This document shows positions 44,087 to 53,042 of a stretch of 56,966 nt of DNA, piece after piece; the stretch's first letter is position 1; every line of letters starts with the position of its first letter. Position numbers and translations under genes: made by a program. This DNA comes from IGN2 sp964639955 (GTDB lineage Bacteria; Bacteroidota; Ignavibacteria; Ignavibacteriales; Ignavibacteriaceae): contig CAZXGJ010000013.1 of NCBI GenBank assembly GCA_964639955.1, positions 1-56,966 on the forward strand. The letters run 5' to 3'. The notes under the pieces are model-generated. The model made no database searches, was not told the origin of the DNA, and was given only the letters and a program-made list of their open reading frames with translations.

Positions 44087-44103
44087 CATCAAATTATTTG
44101 ATG
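44087..44103. promoter_or_regulatory. Perfect 7-bp palindrome upstream of ctpA
   Basis: CATCAAA (44087-44093) and TTTGATG (44097-44103) are perfect complements around TTA. It lies 26 bp upstream of the ctpA ATG, in the 86-bp gap after lysS. Size and symmetry fit an operator for a dimeric regulator near the ctpA promoter. A hairpin terminator for lysS is less likely because no T-run follows on the minus strand. Confidence 0.4.
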
Positions 44104-44147
44104 TTCAGTCATAATAGTTAAGCCAAAATAATTTTAATTAACTTAAA

Positions 44148-45656
44148 TCAGTCGTTAGCTTCAGGTTTCATCTGGGGAAAAAATATTACATCACGTATTG
44201 AAGATTGATCGGTAAACAGCATTACCAGCCGGTCGATTCCGATTCCAAGACCAGCCATAGGGGGCATGCCGTATTCCATTGCCCGGAGAAAATCTTCATC
44301 CACAGGGTGAGCTTCTTCGTCTCCGGCATTCTTCTGCTTAAGCTGTTCCTCAAACCTCGTTCTCTGGTCTATCGGATCGTTTAACTCTGAAAATGCGTTG
44401 CAAACTTCTCTTCCTGCAATATAAGCTTCAAACCTTTCAACGAGCTGCTCTTTGCTGCGGTGTTTCTTTGCCAGCGGTGATAATATTAAAGGATAATCGA
44501 TAACAAATGTCGGTTGAATTAAATCCGGTTCAACTTTTTGGCTGAATATTTCATCGATAAGCTTTGATTTAGCTGTAATAGAAGATGTTTCGATGCCGAT
44601 ACTTTTAGCTAAATCTATAAGTTCTTCAAATGAAGCAGCTACAACATTAACCCCGGTTCTATCTTTAATGGCACCTACGTAATCAATTCTTTTCCAGGGA
44701 CGATTAAAAACAATATCATTGCCCTGGTATTTAAATTCTGTTTTTCCGAATACATTGCTGCAGATATTGCCGAACATATCTTCAACGAAATCCATCATCC
44801 AGTTATAATCTTTATAAGCAACATAAAGTTCAAGCATAGTAAATTCAGGGTTATGGGATTTATCCATCCCTTCATTCCTGAAGTCTTTTGAAATTTCGTA
44901 AACTCCTTCGAAGCCACCGGTTATAAGCCGTTTAAGGTAAAGCTCATCTGCAATTCTCAGGTACAAATCTATATCGAGAGTGTTGTGATGTGTAATAAAT
45001 GGTCTTGCAGCAGCTCCTCCATAAAGCGGTTGTAAAATTGGTGTTTCCACTTCGAGATAACCTTTTTCATCAAGGAAATTTCTTACCGATGTTACAATCC
45101 GGGATCTGGTTACGAAAACTTTTTTTACATCAGGATTTACTATCAGGTCAACGTAGCGCTGCCTGTATCTTAATTCTTTATCAGCAAACTGATCGTGAAT
45201 AATTTTTTCACCCTGCTCGTTTTCTGCTTCTTTTGCAATTGGAAGCGGTCTCAGCGATTTGGATAAAAGTGTAAGTTTTTTTACATGCACTGATATTTCA
45301 CCGGTTTTTGTTTTAAATACAAATCCATTTATACCGATTATATCGCCAATATCCATAAGCTTAAAAGCATCGTAGCTTTCACCTAAGTCATCTTTTTTAA
45401 GATAAATCTGGATGCGCCCTTTGCTATCTGCAATGTGTGCAAATGAAGCTTTGCCCATTCTTCTGATCGTCATAATTCTGCCTGAGATTTTTACATCTTT
45501 ATCAAGTAGTTCATCAAAACGATTCTTAATTTCCTCGGAGTAATTGTTAACATCAAATGAATAAGCAAATGGTTCGATACCCATTTTTTTCAGCTCATCA
45601 AGTTCTTCATATCTTCTTTTAATAAGAACATTAATATCTGTTTGAATATTATCCAC
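44148..45656 (-). CDS. lysS: Lysyl-tRNA synthetase, class II
   Basis: LysS charges tRNA-Lys. The 502-residue protein starts at a GTG (45656) preceded by GGAGGT. An OB-fold anticodon-binding domain (about 55-150, KISGRIMTIRRMGKASF) is followed by the class II core: motif 2 SKDFRNEGMDKSHNPEFTML and motif 3 GLGIGIDRLVMLFTD. It ends with the usual RDVIFFPQMKPE. The ribosome binding site is only about 4 nt from the start, tighter than usual. Confidence 0.97.
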   Translation of the reverse strand: MDNIQTDINVLIKRRYEELDELKKMGIEPFAYSFDVNNYSEEIKNRFDELLDKDVKISGRIMTIRRMGKASFAHIADSKGRIQIYLKKDDLGESYDAFKLMDIGDIIGINGFVFKTKTGEISVHVKKLTLLSKSLRPLPIAKEAENEQGEKIIHDQFADKELRYRQRYVDLIVNPDVKKVFVTRSRIVTSVRNFLDEKGYLEVETPILQPLYGGAAARPFITHHNTLDIDLYLRIADELYLKRLITGGFEGVYEISKDFRNEGMDKSHNPEFTMLELYVAYKDYNWMMDFVEDMFGNICSNVFGKTEFKYQGNDIVFNRPWKRIDYVGAIKDRTGVNVVAASFEELIDLAKSIGIETSSITAKSKLIDEIFSQKVEPDLIQPTFVIDYPLILSPLAKKHRSKEQLVERFEAYIAGREVCNAFSELNDPIDQRTRFEEQLKQKNAGDEEAHPVDEDFLRAMEYGMPPMAGLGIGIDRLVMLFTDQSSIRDVIFFPQMKPEAND

Positions 45657-45674
45657 TGTACCTCCGGTAATAAT

Positions 45675-46385
45675 TCAATTTGAAAATTTTTTCCTAATAA
45701 GCTGCAGTTCCCCTGGTGTTAGTTTCCGGAATTTTCCGGGCGGCACATCGAGCTTAATGCCTGCATAGCTCAACCTGTTGAGAGACTTCACTCTGTAACC
45801 TAATTTTGCGAACATTCTTTTAACAAATCTGTTCCTTCCCTCTTCACATATAACCTTAACAATTTTTCTGTTGTCTTCGTCATTAAAATAAATCCTGAGA
45901 AATTTTCCTGCTTTGCCATCGATGTAAATTCCCCTGAGTAACTTTAGTTTATCTTTTTCAGAAAATGGTTTATCCAGCTTAGCTTCGTATTCACGGGGAA
46001 CTTTGTTTGAAGGGTGAGTAAGCAGCTGCGAAAATTCCCCGTCGTTGGTTAGAAAGAGCAAGCCGGTTGTGTCATAGTCAAGCCGGCCCACGGGATAAAT
46101 TCGTTCCTTTACGTTAATTAAATCCAGAACTGTTTTCCTACTACGGTCATCCTTAACTGAAGTTATAAAACCTTTTGGTTTGTTCAGCAGAAAGTAAAGA
46201 TTTTTTTTTGGTTTAATCTTTACCCCATCGAGCGTTACACAATCAATCTCCGTATCCACTCTGCACTCCAGATCAGTTACCAGGTGATCATTTACATAAA
46301 CTCTGCCTGCTGTAATTAAATCTTCGGATTTTCGCCTTGAGGCAATACCGCAATCTGCTAAAAATTTATTTATCCGTATCTTCAT
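45675..46385 (-). CDS. rluB: Pseudouridine synthase, RsuA/RluB family
   Basis: I start at the ATG at 46385 (MKIRINKFLADCG), inside the end of scpB, rather than a TTG nine codons earlier. The S4 RNA-binding domain is at the N-terminus (FLADCGIASRRKSEDLI). The catalytic domain shows the active-site Asp in GRLDYDTTGLLFLTND. The product modifies rRNA; the target base (RluB, RluE or RsuA type) is a guess. It overlaps scpB by 20 bp. scpA-scpB-rluB is a common bacterial gene order. Confidence 0.9.
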   Translation of the reverse strand: MKIRINKFLADCGIASRRKSEDLITAGRVYVNDHLVTDLECRVDTEIDCVTLDGVKIKPKKNLYFLLNKPKGFITSVKDDRSRKTVLDLINVKERIYPVGRLDYDTTGLLFLTNDGEFSQLLTHPSNKVPREYEAKLDKPFSEKDKLKLLRGIYIDGKAGKFLRIYFNDEDNRKIVKVICEEGRNRFVKRMFAKLGYRVKSLNRLSYAGIKLDVPPGKFRKLTPGELQLIRKKFSN

Positions 46386-47016
46386 CGGGTAATTTTTTAA
46401 TGGATTCTTCAAGCTTTTCTTCGAGGGATGCCATCATAATTTTTCTTTTCTGCTCGAGGAAGTCTTCGTCCTGCATAATTTCTTCAAGTTCTCGCGGTTT
46501 AGGCAAATCGGAAATATTATCCAAGCCAAAGTACTTTAAGAATTCATCTGTAGTACAGTAAAGCAAAGGTCTGCCAACCGTTTCGGCTCGGCCTTTTATT
46601 GTTATCAGGTTTTTTTCCAGCAGAGTAGTAAGCATATAATCGGAATCGACCCCGCGAATTGTTTCAATTTCGGGTTTTGTTACGGGTTGTTTGTAAGCTA
46701 TAATTGCCAGCGTTTCAAGAGCAGCCTGGCTCAGGCGTCGTTTAGCACGTTCCGAAGATAAATAACCCACGTATTTTGCAAACTCTTCTGTTGTTGCAAA
46801 GATATAACCGTTAGAAATCCTCTTTATTCTGAAAGCAGAATTTTGCTTTGAATAATTTTCATTTAATGACTCAACAGCCGATTCAATTTCTTCCGCGTTA
46901 ATTTCAGTATCTTCACCATCGATACCCTTGATAGCACTAATAATTTCGGAGGCAGATAGTGAATCGTCGGAAGAAAAAATGAGGGCTTCGATTACGTTTA
47001 AATAAGCTTTATCCAT
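46366..47016 (-). CDS. scpB: Segregation and condensation protein B
   Basis: ScpB is a kleisin-associated component of the SMC complex that compacts and segregates the chromosome. The 216-residue protein has two winged-helix domains: IEALIFSSDDSLSASEI at the N-terminus and LSQAALETLAIIAYKQPVTK then EIETIRGVDSDYMLTTLLEK in the second. A Glu/Lys-rich C-terminal tail follows. It overlaps scpA by 8 bp and rluB by 20 bp. SMC is not in the window. Confidence 0.94.
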   Translation of the reverse strand: MDKAYLNVIEALIFSSDDSLSASEIISAIKGIDGEDTEINAEEIESAVESLNENYSKQNSAFRIKRISNGYIFATTEEFAKYVGYLSSERAKRRLSQAALETLAIIAYKQPVTKPEIETIRGVDSDYMLTTLLEKNLITIKGRAETVGRPLLYCTTDEFLKYFGLDNISDLPKPRELEEIMQDEDFLEQKRKIMMASLEEKLEESIKKLPDEDTDK

Positions 47017-47728
47017 CTTTAAGTTTAAATAAATGAAAATCGTTTAATTGTTTAGATACTTTTATACCTACCCTGCCCATTTTAACCATCTCGAGCAAGG
47101 CAATAAATGTAACAATGATTTTTATTTTTTCATCCAGGTCTTTAATTAAATCAAAAAAATTGATTTCATCGGTAATTTCCAGCTTATTAAGTATGTATTC
47201 CATTTGTTCATCTATAGTAACATTTATTTTGCTTATCTGATGGATCGGAACGTATTTTACCTGGTCGATTGCGAGTTTAAAATATTTTGCCAGGTCATAA
47301 ACAGAAACATTCTTAAGCAGAGTTTCATACTCGTGAGGGACTTCTTTAATATCTGCTGAAAAATTACTCCTGAACTTCATTTTTCTTGAGGATGATTCAA
47401 GAAAAGAAAGTTCCTCGGCCATTTCTTTGTAACGTTTATACTGCAGGAGTGCCTTAACAAGTTCATCTCTCGGGTCGATTTCTTCACCTTTTTCATCCAG
47501 TTCTTTTGGTAAAAGCATCCTTACTTTGATGTGCATTAATGTTGATGCCATCAGTATAAAATCGCCGGCGGTTTCAAGGTCGAGCATCTTAATAAGATTT
47601 ACATATTCAAGAAACTCTTTTGTTAGTTTTGCAATCGGAATGTCGTAAATATCCAGCTCATCTCTTTTAATAAAAAAGAGAAGCAAATCGAGAGGACCTT
47701 CGAACTGGTTAAGCTTTACTTTATACAT
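47009..47728 (-). CDS. scpA: Segregation and condensation protein A
   Basis: ScpA is the kleisin that bridges SMC heads. The 239-residue protein begins YKVKLNQFEGPLDLLLFF, the family signature, with LTKEFLEYV and FILMASTLMHIKVRMLLP following. The C-terminal winged helix has KIIVTFIALLEMVKMGRV. It starts 3 bp after the trpS stop and overlaps scpB by 8 bp. Confidence 0.95.
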   Translation of the reverse strand: MYKVKLNQFEGPLDLLLFFIKRDELDIYDIPIAKLTKEFLEYVNLIKMLDLETAGDFILMASTLMHIKVRMLLPKELDEKGEEIDPRDELVKALLQYKRYKEMAEELSFLESSSRKMKFRSNFSADIKEVPHEYETLLKNVSVYDLAKYFKLAIDQVKYVPIHQISKINVTIDEQMEYILNKLEITDEINFFDLIKDLDEKIKIIVTFIALLEMVKMGRVGIKVSKQLNDFHLFKLKDG

Positions 47729-47731
47729 TAC

Positions 47732-48712
47732 TCAGCCAAATTTCATAGCCTTTCTTACTTCCTGCATAGTTGCCTCTGCAGCGCTTCTGCCTCTGTTTTC
47801 ACCATCAAGCAGAATATCGGTTACAACATCTCTATTCTTCTCATAGTATTTCCTCTTTTCAATTATCGGTAATAAAAAAGAAGAAATTTTAGCAGAACAA
47901 TTTAACTTACATTCAACACATCCAAGCTTACCGGATCGGCAGCCCGACTCTATCTCTGCTATTTCTTCAGCATTAAATTTTTTATGATATGAAAACACCA
48001 GACAAACTTCGGGTCTGCCCGGGTCGTTCTTGCGAACTTTAAGCGGATCGGTAACAGCTTTTTTTAATTTTGATTTAACAACTTCCGGTTCATCAGATAA
48101 AAGAATTGTATTTCCTAATGATTTGCTCATTTTTGCACTGCCGTCTAAACCGGGCAGGCGTGCAAACCTGGTAAGCAAAGGTTCGGGTTCAGGAAAAACC
48201 TTTCCATACTGGTTATTAAATCTGCGGGCAATCTCCCTGGTTATTTCTATGTGAGGAACCTGATCTTCTCCGACAGGAACAGCGTCTCCTTTGTACAATA
48301 AAATGTCAGCCGCCTGTAGAACCGGATATCCAAGGTGTCCGTAAATAATTTGTTCTATATGAAGCTCGCGTGCCTGATCTTTAACAGTGGGGTTACGCTC
48401 CAGCCTGCTGACGGTAATCAGCATTCCGAATATAAGATTCAGTTCAGCATGCTCTTTAATTTGCGATTGCCTGAATATCGGGCTTTTTTCAGGATCCAGA
48501 CCGGAAGCAAGCCAGTCTATTAACATCTCTATAGAATTATCATAAATACTTTCTGTAGACAAATCTGTAGTAAGCACATGGTAATCGGCAATAAGATGAT
48601 AACTTTCATAATGATTTTGAAGCTGTATCCAGTTTTCGAGGGCGCCAACATAATGACCGATATGCAATTTACCTGTAGGGCGCATACCACTGAGAATTCT
48701 TTTTTTAAGCAT
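47732..48712 (-). CDS. trpS: Tryptophanyl-tRNA synthetase
   Basis: A class I synthetase of 326 residues. The HIGH motif is at 17-20 (GKLHIGHYVGAL), KMSKS in SAKMSKSLGN, and the specificity region in HLGYPVLQAADILLYKGDAVPVG. A CVECK insert gives a pair of cysteines near the C-terminus, and two further Cys lie in that region, as in a group of TrpS enzymes reported to carry an Fe-S site; here this is only a suggestion. scpA starts 3 bp downstream, so trpS-scpA-scpB-rluB form one run. Confidence 0.96.
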   Translation of the reverse strand: MLKKRILSGMRPTGKLHIGHYVGALENWIQLQNHYESYHLIADYHVLTTDLSTESIYDNSIEMLIDWLASGLDPEKSPIFRQSQIKEHAELNLIFGMLITVSRLERNPTVKDQARELHIEQIIYGHLGYPVLQAADILLYKGDAVPVGEDQVPHIEITREIARRFNNQYGKVFPEPEPLLTRFARLPGLDGSAKMSKSLGNTILLSDEPEVVKSKLKKAVTDPLKVRKNDPGRPEVCLVFSYHKKFNAEEIAEIESGCRSGKLGCVECKLNCSAKISSFLLPIIEKRKYYEKNRDVVTDILLDGENRGRSAAEATMQEVRKAMKFG

Positions 48713-48789
48713 AGATAAGAATTTTGAATAACCTAATGAATAAAATTAAAAAGATATAAAACTGATTGGTGCAGGTATTGAAAACAAAC

Positions 48790-49281
48790 CTACGAAAGAT
48801 ATAAGTATGGTTTCCACTTTTCGTCAATTCTGCCAACGACGTTTTTAAGGAACATAATATGACTTGGCTTAAATGGCTTGATAGATAATTCCATTCCAGC
48901 CTCACCGGGTGTCCGGTCGCCTTTTCTATTATTGCATCTTGTGCATGCGCTTACCAGGTTTTCCCAGGAATCATCACCGCCTCTTGCTTTTGGAATAAGA
49001 TGATCGATTGTTAAAGTTAAATCGCCTCTTCCGCAATAAGCACACTTATACCCGTCCCTTCGTAAGATATTCTTACGTGTTAATACAACTTTTTTATACG
49101 GCACACTAACAAACCTGCTTAAACGGATAATACTTGGCCACGGATAAGCATCTCTCATAGACCTGATAGTTTTACCGTTATCATTTAGTACCAACTCAGC
49201 TTTGCCGAGGTACATCAGAACAACTGCCTTTTTAATATTGCAGATTGTAAGCGGCTCGTAGCTCTGATTGAGTATAAGCAC
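48790..49281 (-). CDS. HNH endonuclease family protein
   Basis: The 163-residue protein has the HNH module CAYCGRGDLTLTIDHLIP followed by a second CTRC, giving two CxxC pairs and the IDH catalytic His. It starts at a GTG (49281), just inside the conserved segment VLILNQSYEPL; no other start is available after an in-frame stop upstream. The family is widespread in Bacteroidota and Cyanobacteria, and its biological substrate is not established. It is not linked to a methyltransferase or phage genes. Confidence 0.85.
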   Translation of the reverse strand: MLILNQSYEPLTICNIKKAVVLMYLGKAELVLNDNGKTIRSMRDAYPWPSIIRLSRFVSVPYKKVVLTRKNILRRDGYKCAYCGRGDLTLTIDHLIPKARGGDDSWENLVSACTRCNNRKGDRTPGEAGMELSIKPFKPSHIMFLKNVVGRIDEKWKPYLYLS

Positions 49282-49326
49282 TTTAGCGTTAAGCTTGCCA
49301 TTTGTGCGTTTCGAGGGTTCGAATTC

Positions 49327-49524
49327 TTATTCTCCTTTACTCTTTTTTAATGAAAATGTCAGATAAATCCTCAAAATAATTCTAAGTAATAAAATTCCAA
49401 CACTTATTAATAATAAAATAATAAACCAGCTTTCAGGCACCAGCTTAGCAAACATTAATACAAGGAAAATTGCAACCAGGGCTATTGAAGCATAGTTGAA
49501 TATATTATAGAAATTACTGAACAA
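49327..49524 (-). CDS. Small two-TM hypothetical protein
   Basis: A 65-residue protein with two hydrophobic helices (about 12-28 and 34-52) separated by a short LVPES turn, and a basic C-terminus (LKKSKGE). The start is uncertain: TTG at 49524 is the first option. It lies between the HNH gene and acpS and I know no homologue. Low confidence that it is a real gene, though the hydrophobic pattern is orderly. Confidence 0.45.
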   Translation of the reverse strand: MFSNFYNIFNYASIALVAIFLVLMFAKLVPESWFIILLLISVGILLLRIILRIYLTFSLKKSKGE

Positions 49525-49634
49525 GCTTTTACATGTTAATTTTTACTTCAGGTGAAAAACTAAGGATATAGACTCTTTTTTACAATTGATATTATGCCCG
49601 CTTAAACTCAGGGGGTTTAAGAGAATTACAGTGA

Positions 49635-50015
49635 TTATTTTTCATTATTGAAAACGATAGCAACGCTTGTAACGTAGTTATCGGAATGGCTGATTGATAT
49701 TTTAAGTTCGCGGTTTCCGGCTAAAAAATCTTTGAGTTTGCCCGAAGGTTTAACCACCGGCATTCCGTTAGGCTCATTCTTAATTTCTATATCCATCCAG
49801 CTTAAAGTTTCATTCCATCCCGATGACAGAGCTTTATAAATGGCTTCTTTGGCAGCAAATCGTGCAGCAAAATGCTGGTATTTATTAAACTTATTATTGC
49901 AATACTCTATTTCGTTTTTTGTAAAAATTTTATTCAGAAACCGATAACCGTAAGTATCGATGCTTCTTTTAATCCTTTCAATTTCTATTATGTCGATTCC
50001 AACACCAGCTATCAT
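49635..50015 (-). CDS. acpS: Holo-[acyl-carrier-protein] synthase
   Basis: AcpS transfers 4'-phosphopantetheine from CoA to ACP. The 126-residue length is typical. The conserved GVGIDIIEIERI at 4-15 holds the Mg-binding Asp, and FAAKEAIYKAL the second conserved motif (Lys/Glu). It ends with SISHSDNYVTSVAI. It lies 27 bp after the MCE-domain gene, read in the same direction. Confidence 0.96.
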   Translation of the reverse strand: MIAGVGIDIIEIERIKRSIDTYGYRFLNKIFTKNEIEYCNNKFNKYQHFAARFAAKEAIYKALSSGWNETLSWMDIEIKNEPNGMPVVKPSGKLKDFLAGNRELKISISHSDNYVTSVAIVFNNEK

Positions 50016-50042
50016 ATATTATCTGCCGCTTTCAATCACAAA

Positions 50043-50951
50043 TCAAAAAATGTTGGCATCGACTTTAATACCGTCATCCTGAATCTGCAACAGGATAATC
50101 TCGCTTAATTGCTTCAGTCTGTTCATAGTTTCTGAGAGATTTAAGTAGAGTGAATCATTGTATAACATTTTACCAAGATTATTTTTACTTTCTTTGGTTT
50201 CCTGAGCTATCTGGTTGAGTGTAGTGATGAGAGTATCGGATTTATAGACGAGAATATTCATCTGATTAATTGTATTCTGCAATGATTCTTTGTTAGAGTA
50301 TAATAAAGATTTTGTTTCCCGTGTAATTTCTTTAGTATTATCCGATATCTGTTTCAGATTCTCACGGTTCTCTGAAAGTATTTGCTCTAGATTAAGTGAA
50401 AGTCTGTTAAAATTATTTATTGACTTTTTAACATCGTTAATAAAATCATCGTTGCCTGCAATTTTATTGAATCCTGATAAAGTTATAGATACTTCTCTTA
50501 AAATATTATCGAGCTTATCCTTAAGTTCACTAAACAGACCAACCAAGCCGGAAATATCTGTTTTGTATTCGCCGCTGTGAATGGCTTCAGAAGAAAGTGG
50601 TTCTTCTGAATAGCCGGGATTTATTTCAATTTTACGTCCGCCCATCAAATCAGTCATTTCGAGTGAAATTACTGCATCCTTTTTAAGCTTAACATCATTA
50701 GTTACTCTTATCGTCACGATCACGTAGGTTTTATAAACATCAAAATCAATCACGTTACCTTTCTTTACACCGTTTACGGTAACATCATTTCCTTCCTCAA
50801 GACCCGAAACATTGGTGAACATTACTTTGTATTCCAGATCAGATGAAGAAAGGGAGAAATTTTTAGTCCAGCTAAGAATATAAATAAATAAGATTACACC
50901 AATAAGAACGGTTATACCAACCTTTATTTCAGTTGCTTTTGTGTTTTTCAT
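50043..50951 (-). CDS. MlaD/MCE-domain protein, membrane-anchored
   Basis: The 302-residue protein has an N-terminal TM helix (about 9-28) and an MCE domain (about 36-118): YKVMFTNVSGLEEGNDVTVN and GNVIDFDVYK, with GGRKIEINPG. A long helical, coiled-coil-prone region (about 150-290) follows, rich in Asn and Ser. MCE proteins shuttle lipids across the periplasm, normally with MlaE/MlaF. No permease or ATPase gene is beside it. It overlaps the 127-aa gene upstream by 23 bp. Confidence 0.87.
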   Translation of the reverse strand: MKNTKATEIKVGITVLIGVILFIYILSWTKNFSLSSSDLEYKVMFTNVSGLEEGNDVTVNGVKKGNVIDFDVYKTYVIVTIRVTNDVKLKKDAVISLEMTDLMGGRKIEINPGYSEEPLSSEAIHSGEYKTDISGLVGLFSELKDKLDNILREVSITLSGFNKIAGNDDFINDVKKSINNFNRLSLNLEQILSENRENLKQISDNTKEITRETKSLLYSNKESLQNTINQMNILVYKSDTLITTLNQIAQETKESKNNLGKMLYNDSLYLNLSETMNRLKQLSEIILLQIQDDGIKVDANIF

Positions 50952-51312
50952 TTTTAACTTTCAATAGTAAATCAGTAATGTCAGCTATTTCCTGGCTTGT
51001 GATTATGCTGTCTTTGAACGCATTAATTATACTTTTAGTGAAAATATCTTCTGATTGCGATGTTTCGATAATATCGCCAAATTCTTTGTACTGTGAAATA
51101 AATTCCTTCACTAAAGCTTTCAGCGAATCTTTCTGAACAGAGTCAGCTACATAAGACAACTCCTCATCCCAATCAGTTTCAAGTTCGGTAATAATATAGT
51201 TTTTTCCTTCATTCAAAAATAATTCAGAAAAATGATTTTCGAACAGGTAAATTGCAGAAGCTATAAAAATCGTCCCAAAGAAAACCACGTAAATAAAACA
51301 GTTTTTTTTCAT
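50929..51312 (-). CDS. Membrane-anchored small hypothetical protein
   Basis: A 127-residue protein with an N-terminal TM helix (about 5-23) and a mainly helical, Glu/Asp/Ser-rich remainder. No motif I recognise. It starts overlapping the CorC-like stop by one base (TGATG) and ends overlapping the MCE gene by 23 bp. This tight packing supports its being real and coupled to both neighbours. It may be an envelope partner of the MCE protein; that is inference. Confidence 0.65.
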   Translation of the reverse strand: MKKNCFIYVVFFGTIFIASAIYLFENHFSELFLNEGKNYIITELETDWDEELSYVADSVQKDSLKALVKEFISQYKEFGDIIETSQSEDIFTKSIINAFKDSIITSQEIADITDLLLKVKNEKHKSN

Positions 51313-52589
51313 CAGTCAATCTTCTCAATTTCAACTCTTTTTATTCTTTTTTTAAGAACTTCCTTAACCGTTAATCTAAGGTTTCCCATCTCCACTACTT
51401 CACCTTCTTTCGGGATAGAACCCGAATGGTGAAATATCAAACCGCCTATTGTATCATAATCCTGGCTGATTTGAATAACTTCCTGCCCAACTTTATCATT
51501 AAAATCTTCGACTAATACTTTTCCAAGAACAAGATATTTATTCGGGGAAATTATTTTTACGGCATCTTCCTCCTGGTCGTACTCATCCCAGATCTCGCCA
51601 ACAACTTCTTCAATAATATCTTCAAGAGTAATCAATCCTGCAGTTCCGCCGTATTCGTCAACAACGATTGCCATATGCGTTTTTTTCTCCTGGAATTCAT
51701 GAAGCATTTCGCTTATTTTTTTCCCTTCGGGAACATATATCACAGGTCTTGCGAGTTTCAATAATAAATCTTCAGGTGCACGATCTTCTTTTCCTAAATA
51801 GGAAATTAAATCTTTTGCGTAGATGATGCCGGTAATTGTATCCAGGTTTTCCTTATAAACAGGTATACGGCTGTGCCCTGATTCTGTAATAGTCTTTATT
51901 AAACTATCGAAATTTAAATTAACAGGTACAGCAATAATGTCTACACGCGGAGTCATCACTTCCCCAACAAGTACAGATTTGAATTCTACAAAACTTGCTA
52001 TTATTTCCTGCTCTTCCTCTTCTATGGTTCCTCTTTCCTGGCTTATCTCCGCAAGTTCAGTAATTTCTTTTTCGGTGATAGCACTCTTAGCTTTATCCAG
52101 CTTAATACGCGAGGTGGTAAATCTTATAGTTTCAGTTAAAATCTCAGCAACAGGATAAATTAGAATGCTGAAAAAGTAAAGCGGAATAGCAGCTATTCGT
52201 ATCACAATCTGAGGGTATCTGGCTGCAAATACTTTAGGCACAAGCTCGCTGAAAAGCAGAATGATTAATGTAAGAATTATTATCTGCAAAGTAAGAACAA
52301 AATTCAGCGATAAATTATTTTCCGCAGCAATTTCAATTGCGATGGTAACTGCTACAATAGATGCAGCAACATTTGCTATAGTATTTCCTATAAGTATTAC
52401 TACGAGCAGTCTGCGCGGTGCTGAAATTAAATTAATCGTATATCGCAGAATCAGTTTTGAAGAGCGAAAAACATCTTCAATTCTTTTTTGCTTAAATGAA
52501 AAGAAAGCAACTTCTGAGCCGGAGAAAAAAGCCGAGAAAACTAATAGAATTACAAGTAAAAAAATTTTTAATGACCAATCAATCTCCAA
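51312..52589 (-). CDS. HlyC/CorC (CNNM-type) membrane protein with CBS pair
   Basis: The 425-residue protein has a DUF21/CNNM transmembrane domain (about 1-170, with FSAFFSGSEVAFFS at the start), a CBS pair (about 200-330, MTPRVDIIAVPVNLNF and MAIVVDEYGGTAGLITLEDI), and the C-terminal CorC_HlyC domain. Such proteins transport or regulate Mg2+ or Co2+; earlier database names call them hemolysins. It starts at a TTG (52589), with no better start downstream. It is the first gene of a run with the 127-aa and MCE genes. Confidence 0.9.
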   Translation of the reverse strand: MEIDWSLKIFLLVILLVFSAFFSGSEVAFFSFKQKRIEDVFRSSKLILRYTINLISAPRRLLVVILIGNTIANVAASIVAVTIAIEIAAENNLSLNFVLTLQIIILTLIILLFSELVPKVFAARYPQIVIRIAAIPLYFFSILIYPVAEILTETIRFTTSRIKLDKAKSAITEKEITELAEISQERGTIEEEEQEIIASFVEFKSVLVGEVMTPRVDIIAVPVNLNFDSLIKTITESGHSRIPVYKENLDTITGIIYAKDLISYLGKEDRAPEDLLLKLARPVIYVPEGKKISEMLHEFQEKKTHMAIVVDEYGGTAGLITLEDIIEEVVGEIWDEYDQEEDAVKIISPNKYLVLGKVLVEDFNDKVGQEVIQISQDYDTIGGLIFHHSGSIPKEGEVVEMGNLRLTVKEVLKKRIKRVEIEKID

Positions 52590-52625
52590 TTGTTAATTCA
52601 TCCTCTGAAGTTGCCGCGAATATAT

Positions 52626-53042
52626 TTAAAATGGCAGATCCTCATTTTCATCCACAGCTGGTTCTACACTTTCGGATGTGGAGGTTTCAGAATTTTCTGC
52701 CGATGATTCACTTGAAGGCTCGAGTGGTATTATTCTATCCGATATTACCTCGGTTGCAAATCTTTTATTGCCATCTTTATCGGTATATTCTCTTTTTCTA
52801 AGCCTTCCCTCAACATAAATTTTTTTCCCCTTCTTTAAATTTTCCTTAAAATAATCTGAAAGATTAAAGGCAGTAATATTATGCCATGTTGTTTCGTTCA
52901 CCCAATCGCCATTCTTGCCTTTATAACTGTGAGTTGTAGCAAGAGTAAAATTGGTAAGTGAAACATTATTTGTTGTAAACCTTGTTTCGGCATCTCTGCC
53001 AAGATTGCCGATAAGCATAATTTTGTTTAGTGAAAACGCCAT
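52626..53042 (-). CDS. ssb: Single-stranded DNA-binding protein
   Basis: A 138-residue SSB. The OB fold shows LNKIMLIGNLGRDAETRF and NETTWHNITAF, then GKKIYVEGRLRKREYTDKDG. A Ser/Glu-rich linker leads to the acidic tip EDLPF, which recruits partner proteins. The ATG follows a strong GGAGG site. It is divergent from the pseudopilin-like cassette across a 372-bp intergenic region. Confidence 0.96.
   Translation of the reverse strand: MAFSLNKIMLIGNLGRDAETRFTTNNVSLTNFTLATTHSYKGKNGDWVNETTWHNITAFNLSDYFKENLKKGKKIYVEGRLRKREYTDKDGNKRFATEVISDRIIPLEPSSESSAENSETSTSESVEPAVDENEDLPF

Noticed and set aside
49288..49316. GGTTCGAATTC resembling a tRNA T-arm after the HNH gene
   Set aside because: No acceptor, D or anticodon stems can be folded around it; TTCGAA is also a short palindrome that occurs by chance.
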